From positions 1 to 41,786 of the forward strand of contig ALYD01000030.1 of assembly GCA_000513555.1 (NCBI GenBank): 41,786 nucleotides of DNA. The letters are read 5' to 3'. This stretch comes from Lachnospiraceae bacterium JC7. Its GTDB lineage: Bacteria; Bacillota; Clostridia; Lachnospirales; Lachnospiraceae. The notes beneath the pieces were generated by a model. The model did no database searches and had not been told where the DNA came from. It saw only the letters and a program-made list of their open reading frames with translations. Positions 38,612-41,786 of the stretch are shown in pieces. Every line of letters begins with the position of its first letter. The stretch's first letter is position 1. Made by a program: the position numbers and the translations under genes.

Positions 38612-39277
38612 TTACCTGTTTACCAGCCTGTATCCTTCTTCGCTTTCCTCAATGAAAACCTCTGATGACACCGCATCCAGCTTGCTTTTCAGATACTCGA
38701 TATAAAGCAGCACAGTCTGATCCGTAGCATCCTTATCATTTTCCCAGACATGAGTGAGCAGAAATTCACCGTTCACTGAATGTTCCGTATTAAGCATAAG
38801 CATCTGAAGCAGTTCAAATTCCTTTACGGAAAGTCGTATGGAATTAACAGATCTTAATTCAAATGTTTCTCCGTCCAGTGTCAGATCTCCAAATGAGATC
38901 TGTTCGCTTGTGTAATCCTTTTTCCTTCTTGTTATGGCTCTGACTCTGGCTAAAAGCTCCTTCATGGCAAAGGGCTTCGTCAGATAATCATCGGCACCGG
39001 CATCCAGCCCCTCGACCCTGTCATCAATATCAGATTTTGCTGTAAGAAGCAGAACCGGCGTCATTATATTTTTCTGACGCATATTTTTCAAAACCTGAAT
39101 CCCGTCCATCTTCGGCATCATGATGTCCATAACGATTCCGTCGTAGCTGTTCTCAGTCGAATGTCTAAGTGCCTCTTCTCCGTCCAGACACGAATCAACT
39201 TCGTATCCTTCATGCTTAAGTGCCATAGACAGGACTCTGTTCAGATCGTAAGTATCTTCTGCAAGTAATAATCTCAA
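38612..39277 (-). CDS. OmpR-family response regulator, TTG start
   Basis: A 221-residue regulator. The receiver domain has the acidic pair (EDTYD), phospho-acceptor Asp51 in GIVMDIMMPKMDG, Thr in LLLTAKS and Lys in YLTKPF. The C-terminal winged helix includes SVKEFELLQMLMLN and the recognition-helix region TVLLYIEYLKSKL, ending EEGYRLVNR. The start is a TTG overlapping the stop of the alarmone synthetase gene (TTGA), with GGAGAG upstream. Partner of the downstream histidine kinase. Confidence 0.93.
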   Translation of the reverse strand: MRLLLAEDTYDLNRVLSMALKHEGYEVDSCLDGEEALRHSTENSYDGIVMDIMMPKMDGIQVLKNMRQKNIMTPVLLLTAKSDIDDRVEGLDAGADDYLTKPFAMKELLARVRAITRRKKDYTSEQISFGDLTLDGETFELRSVNSIRLSVKEFELLQMLMLNTEHSVNGEFLLTHVWENDKDATDQTVLLYIEYLKSKLDAVSSEVFIEESEEGYRLVNR

Positions 39278-39882
39278 TTCATTCTCTCCGTTTTTATCTT
39301 CAAACTACTCATCATCATATCTTTTATGGTCTGCATAGAAAGATCGGTAGATGCCAGCTCATCAGCGCATCGTTTCAGCTCGGCAATTATCAGATCATCA
39401 TTCTGAGTCTTTATCTTCTTATAATGAATATGGTGCTCAAGAGCTGCCCATGTATCCTGAGATATAGTCCTCAGCTGTATTTCGGCATAGACCTTTCCTC
39501 CCATTTTCAAAATCAGATGATAGCTTCTGTATCCATTGGGCTTAGCCTGTTTTATATAGTCCTTTTCTTCGACCACCTCACAGTGCTCAAGATTCACCAG
39601 GTGATCTCTGATAGCATACACATCCTTTATAAAAGCGCAGACAACTCTCACTCCGACAGCATCGTGGATCAAATTAAGTGCAGATTCTTCCGTCTCAGGC
39701 AGTCCCTTTCGCTTGCATTTTTCCCTCATGCTCTCTTCGGACTTGATACGATAAATTAGATGCTCCACAGGGTCCATGCCGTCATCCTGTTTCATCCGTT
39801 CACGTACGATATTTATTTCATCCACCAGATACTGCATAGCCTTTTCAAGCTCAGGCAAATGCTCACCATATATACTATCCAT
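39274..39882 (-). CDS. Small alarmone synthetase (RelQ/YjbM-like)
   Basis: A protein of about 202 residues with a single RelA/SpoT synthetase domain and no hydrolase, TGS or ACT domain. Seen: LIYRIKSEESMREKC, ALNLIHDAVGVRVVCAF, DYIKQAKPNGYRSYHLIL, the catalytic EIQLRT and DTWAALEHHIHYK. Such enzymes make (p)ppGpp or pGpp from GTP/GDP and ATP. The ATG at 39882 is preferred because GGGGG lies four bases upstream; a 23-codon longer frame starts at 39951 without a site. Its stop overlaps the start of the response regulator, an unusual pairing that suggests co-expression with a two-component system. Confidence 0.88.
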   Translation of the reverse strand: MDSIYGEHLPELEKAMQYLVDEINIVRERMKQDDGMDPVEHLIYRIKSEESMREKCKRKGLPETEESALNLIHDAVGVRVVCAFIKDVYAIRDHLVNLEHCEVVEEKDYIKQAKPNGYRSYHLILKMGGKVYAEIQLRTISQDTWAALEHHIHYKKIKTQNDDLIIAELKRCADELASTDLSMQTIKDMMMSSLKIKTERMN

Positions 39883-40006
39883 ATTGCCCCCGGGAATATC
39901 TCTTCTGCAGCAATCCCTAAACAAATCACTCATCATTGCCGCAATTATCATCAATATGATTTATTGCCACAGTATACATAAAAAGTATGTCCATTCTTTG
40001 AAATTG

Positions 40007-41509
40007 CTAATGTTCCTGCTTTTTTATCCTCTTGTTTCCCGGGTGTATCGCATTCTGCGGACACACAAGTATACACAAGTGACAGCCTACACAGCGGCTT
40101 CCATCAAGCTTTGGTTTTCTTCCTTCAAATTTGATTGCCTGATGCCCTCCATCATTGCAGGAGATAACACACCTTCCGCAACCGATACATCTTTCAGAAA
40201 TAAAACTCGGAAATAAAACAGTATTCCTATCCAACACCTGCGTGGATTCACTGACTGAATTCAGACCTGAACCCATTATATCCTTAACAGAATCTATACC
40301 CATTTGCGCAAGATAATAATTAAGTCCCGCCTTCAGCTCACTTATGATCCGATATCCATACTGCATTACAGCAGTTGTCACCTGAATGGAATCTGCTCCC
40401 AGCAGCAGAAACTCAATAGCATCTTTCCATGTCTCAATGCCCCCCATCCCACTTACATGCATTCCCTTTAATTCAGGATTTTTCGAAAGCTCGGTAATAA
40501 ACCTCAGGGCTATAGGCTTTACTGCATTTCCACTGTACCCTCCTACTGCAGACTGACCCTTAACAGAAGGATATGAGACCTGTGTGAAAAGATTTACTCC
40601 TGTGATGCTTTTGATCGTATTTATAGCCGCCAGTCCGTCTGCACCGCCTCTACGTGCCGCCTCCGCTGCAGGACTCATATTATCAACATTTGGCGTAAGC
40701 TTCGCTAAAACAGGTATAGTCGTGCGGCTCTTGGCAGCTCTGGTATATTTCTCAACCAGCGCCGGGATCTGTCCTATATCCGAGCCCAAACCTTCCTCTT
40801 GCATATTAGGGCAGGAGAAATTAAGCTCTATGGCATCTGCTCCGTTCTTTTCACACTCCTCTGCCAAACTCGCCCACTCTTCTTCATTCTGCCCCATGAT
40901 GGACGCCAATATAAACTTATCTGGATAATTTGTTTTTAATCTCCTGAATATTTCCATGTTCTCAGTCACACTATGGTCAGAAAGCTGCTCAATATTTTTG
41001 AACCCTATTATGCTTCCGTTATCACCCTTTATGGCAGAAAACCGTGGCGAAGCTTCATGTATATCAAAATTACAGATAGTTTTGAAACAAACTCCTGCCC
41101 ATCCGGCTTCAAATGCTCTTGCACACATATCATACGTTGAAGCCACAACCGATGATGATAACAAAAACGGATTTTCAATAGGTATTCCACATATATCACA
41201 TCTTAAACGATCTTCTGTTTCCGGCAGAGGTATCTCTGCTTCCGGACGTATCACATCACTAAGCCTGGTCATGAGGCTCTTAATGCTTACCTTATCCGGA
41301 CTTATGCAGGCTTTTTCGCAAGGCGCATCACAGTCAACGCAGGTATTCCCTTCAGATAACCTCAACGCAGCGACATCTGAATTTTCCATCCATATTCCAA
41401 AAAGTGCTTCCGCCGGATCCATCTTAGGACATGCCTGACTGCATGGTGCATCCTTACATAAAGCACACGAAATCATTTCCAAACGTGCGATCGAATCTTT
41501 TATAACCAT
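40007..41509 (-). CDS. PreA-like dihydropyrimidine dehydrogenase subunit with extra N-terminal Cys module
   Basis: A 500-residue iron-sulfur flavoenzyme. Residues about 15-70 carry CALCKDAPCSQACP and CVDCDAPCEKAC, resembling the Fer4_20 module usually found in PreT/GltD-type partners. The FMN TIM barrel (about 103-410) matches E. coli PreA: GFKNIEQLSDH, ELNFSCPNMQEEGLGSDIGQ, AKLTPNVDNM, AINTIKSITGVNL, GYSGNAVKPIALRFI, GMGGIETWKDAIEFLLLGA. Two C-terminal 4Fe-4S motifs follow: CIGCGRCVISC and CVGCHLCILVCP. Likely reduces uracil/thymine or a related ring; no PreT gene is adjacent. GGAG precedes the ATG. Confidence 0.88.
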   Translation of the reverse strand: MVIKDSIARLEMISCALCKDAPCSQACPKMDPAEALFGIWMENSDVAALRLSEGNTCVDCDAPCEKACISPDKVSIKSLMTRLSDVIRPEAEIPLPETEDRLRCDICGIPIENPFLLSSSVVASTYDMCARAFEAGWAGVCFKTICNFDIHEASPRFSAIKGDNGSIIGFKNIEQLSDHSVTENMEIFRRLKTNYPDKFILASIMGQNEEEWASLAEECEKNGADAIELNFSCPNMQEEGLGSDIGQIPALVEKYTRAAKSRTTIPVLAKLTPNVDNMSPAAEAARRGGADGLAAINTIKSITGVNLFTQVSYPSVKGQSAVGGYSGNAVKPIALRFITELSKNPELKGMHVSGMGGIETWKDAIEFLLLGADSIQVTTAVMQYGYRIISELKAGLNYYLAQMGIDSVKDIMGSGLNSVSESTQVLDRNTVLFPSFISERCIGCGRCVISCNDGGHQAIKFEGRKPKLDGSRCVGCHLCILVCPQNAIHPGNKRIKKQEH

Positions 41510-41653
41510 ACATCTGCTCCATTCTGCCTCCGTATTATGGCGACAAAACCCAAATCACATATTTTTGCTCTATATATTAATACGATACGATCTTTTAAAT
41601 TAATAAGAGTTGACCTGAAAATGACAGACTCAATTTAATGCTGGTTTCTAGAA

Positions 41654-41690
41654 CAAAAAAAGCTACAGATTCTATTGAATCTGTAGCTTT
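41654..41690 (-). terminator. Terminator of tRNA-Asp
   Basis: Fourteen perfect pairs AAAGCTACAGATTC / GAATCTGTAGCTTT, four-base loop, followed on the minus strand by TTTTTTTG. Seven bases after the tRNA. Confidence 0.93.
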
Positions 41691-41697
41691 CATATAG

Positions 41698-41771
41698 CGA
41701 CCCGGGACGGAATCGAACCGACGACCTCCGCCGTGACAGGGCGGCGCTCTAACCGACTGAGCCACCGGGCC
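41698..41771 (-). tRNA. tRNA-Asp (anticodon GUC)
   Basis: On the minus strand acceptor arms GGCCCGG / CCGGGTC pair (one G-U), the anticodon stem CCGCC/GGCGG encloses CTGTCAC with GUC as anticodon, and the T loop is GGTTCGATTCC. Discriminator G; CCA is not encoded. The promoter lies beyond the window edge. Confidence 0.96.
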
Positions 41772-41786
41772 AAAATATTTATCGTG

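Noticed and set aside
1..41786. CRISPR array, toxin-antitoxin or phage-defence module
   Set aside because: No regularly spaced repeats and no recognisable Cas, toxin or defence proteins in any frame.

Overview
The window looks like chromosomal DNA of a low-to-moderate GC Gram-positive anaerobe, most likely a Lachnospiraceae-type Clostridium relative (Butyrivibrio/Roseburia-like; the genus is not resolved). Reasons: strong AGGAGG-type ribosome binding sites on most genes, lipoproteins with Thr/Glu/Ala-rich linkers after the lipobox Cys, a C_GCAxxG_C_C protein, DUF1622, DUF554 and YitT membrane proteins, a lysine riboswitch, and no outer-membrane genes. There is no rRNA, CRISPR array or phage module and no convincing insertion sequence.

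Layout. 1-2.3 kb: C_GCAxxG_C_C protein (-), YitT protein (+), a small hypothetical (-) and tRNA-Lys(CUU) with a near-consensus promoter and terminator. 2.3-2.9 kb: no protein gene, but a branched RNA-like structure read best on the minus strand. 2.9-12.6 kb: a complete Lsr-type autoinducer-2 (AI-2) locus. On the minus strand it runs lsrA-lsrC-lsrD-lsrB-lsrF-fucU-like; divergently on the plus strand it runs lsrR-lsrK-cupin. No lsrG is present; a FucU/RbsD-fold protein and a cupin occupy the extra positions. 12.6-16.1 kb: a PucR-type regulator and a secreted FMN/FAD lipoprotein reductase. 16.1-18.8 kb: a polar amino-acid ABC transporter behind a lysine riboswitch with its own terminator, so the substrate is predicted to be lysine. 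18.8-20.6 kb: a DEAD-box helicase with a long charged tail. 20.6-21.4 kb: non-coding, with several hairpins and a candidate small RNA. 21.4-28.6 kb: tandem PPK2-type polyphosphate kinase, DUF1622, a small membrane protein, YdcF-like protein, threonine aldolase family enzyme, alpha/beta hydrolase and an unrecognised secreted protein. 28.6-32.4 kb: fructose operon fruK-fruA-fruR. 32.6-36.9 kb: clostripain-family C11 peptidase, FUSC membrane protein, an orphan small-RNA-like unit and DUF554. 37.2-41.5 kb: a PreA-like dihydropyrimidine dehydrogenase, a small alarmone synthetase, a response regulator and a histidine kinase, all on the minus strand. 41.7 kb: tRNA-Asp(GUC).

How the genes fit together. 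The lsr genes would import AI-2 (LsrB/C/D/A), phosphorylate it (LsrK), sense the phosphorylated form (LsrR) and degrade it (LsrF plus the FucU-like protein and perhaps the cupin). The remaining modules are mostly nutrient uptake (lysine, fructose), secreted redox chemistry and stress signalling (alarmone synthetase with a two-component system, polyphosphate kinase).

The most interesting items are the AI-2 locus with substituted processing enzymes, two promoter-to-terminator units without a protein gene that expose C-rich or anti-Shine-Dalgarno loops (21152-21313 and 36024-36180), and the minus-strand structured RNA at 2717-2826. All functional statements are from reading the sequence and knowledge of the families; no database search was run.
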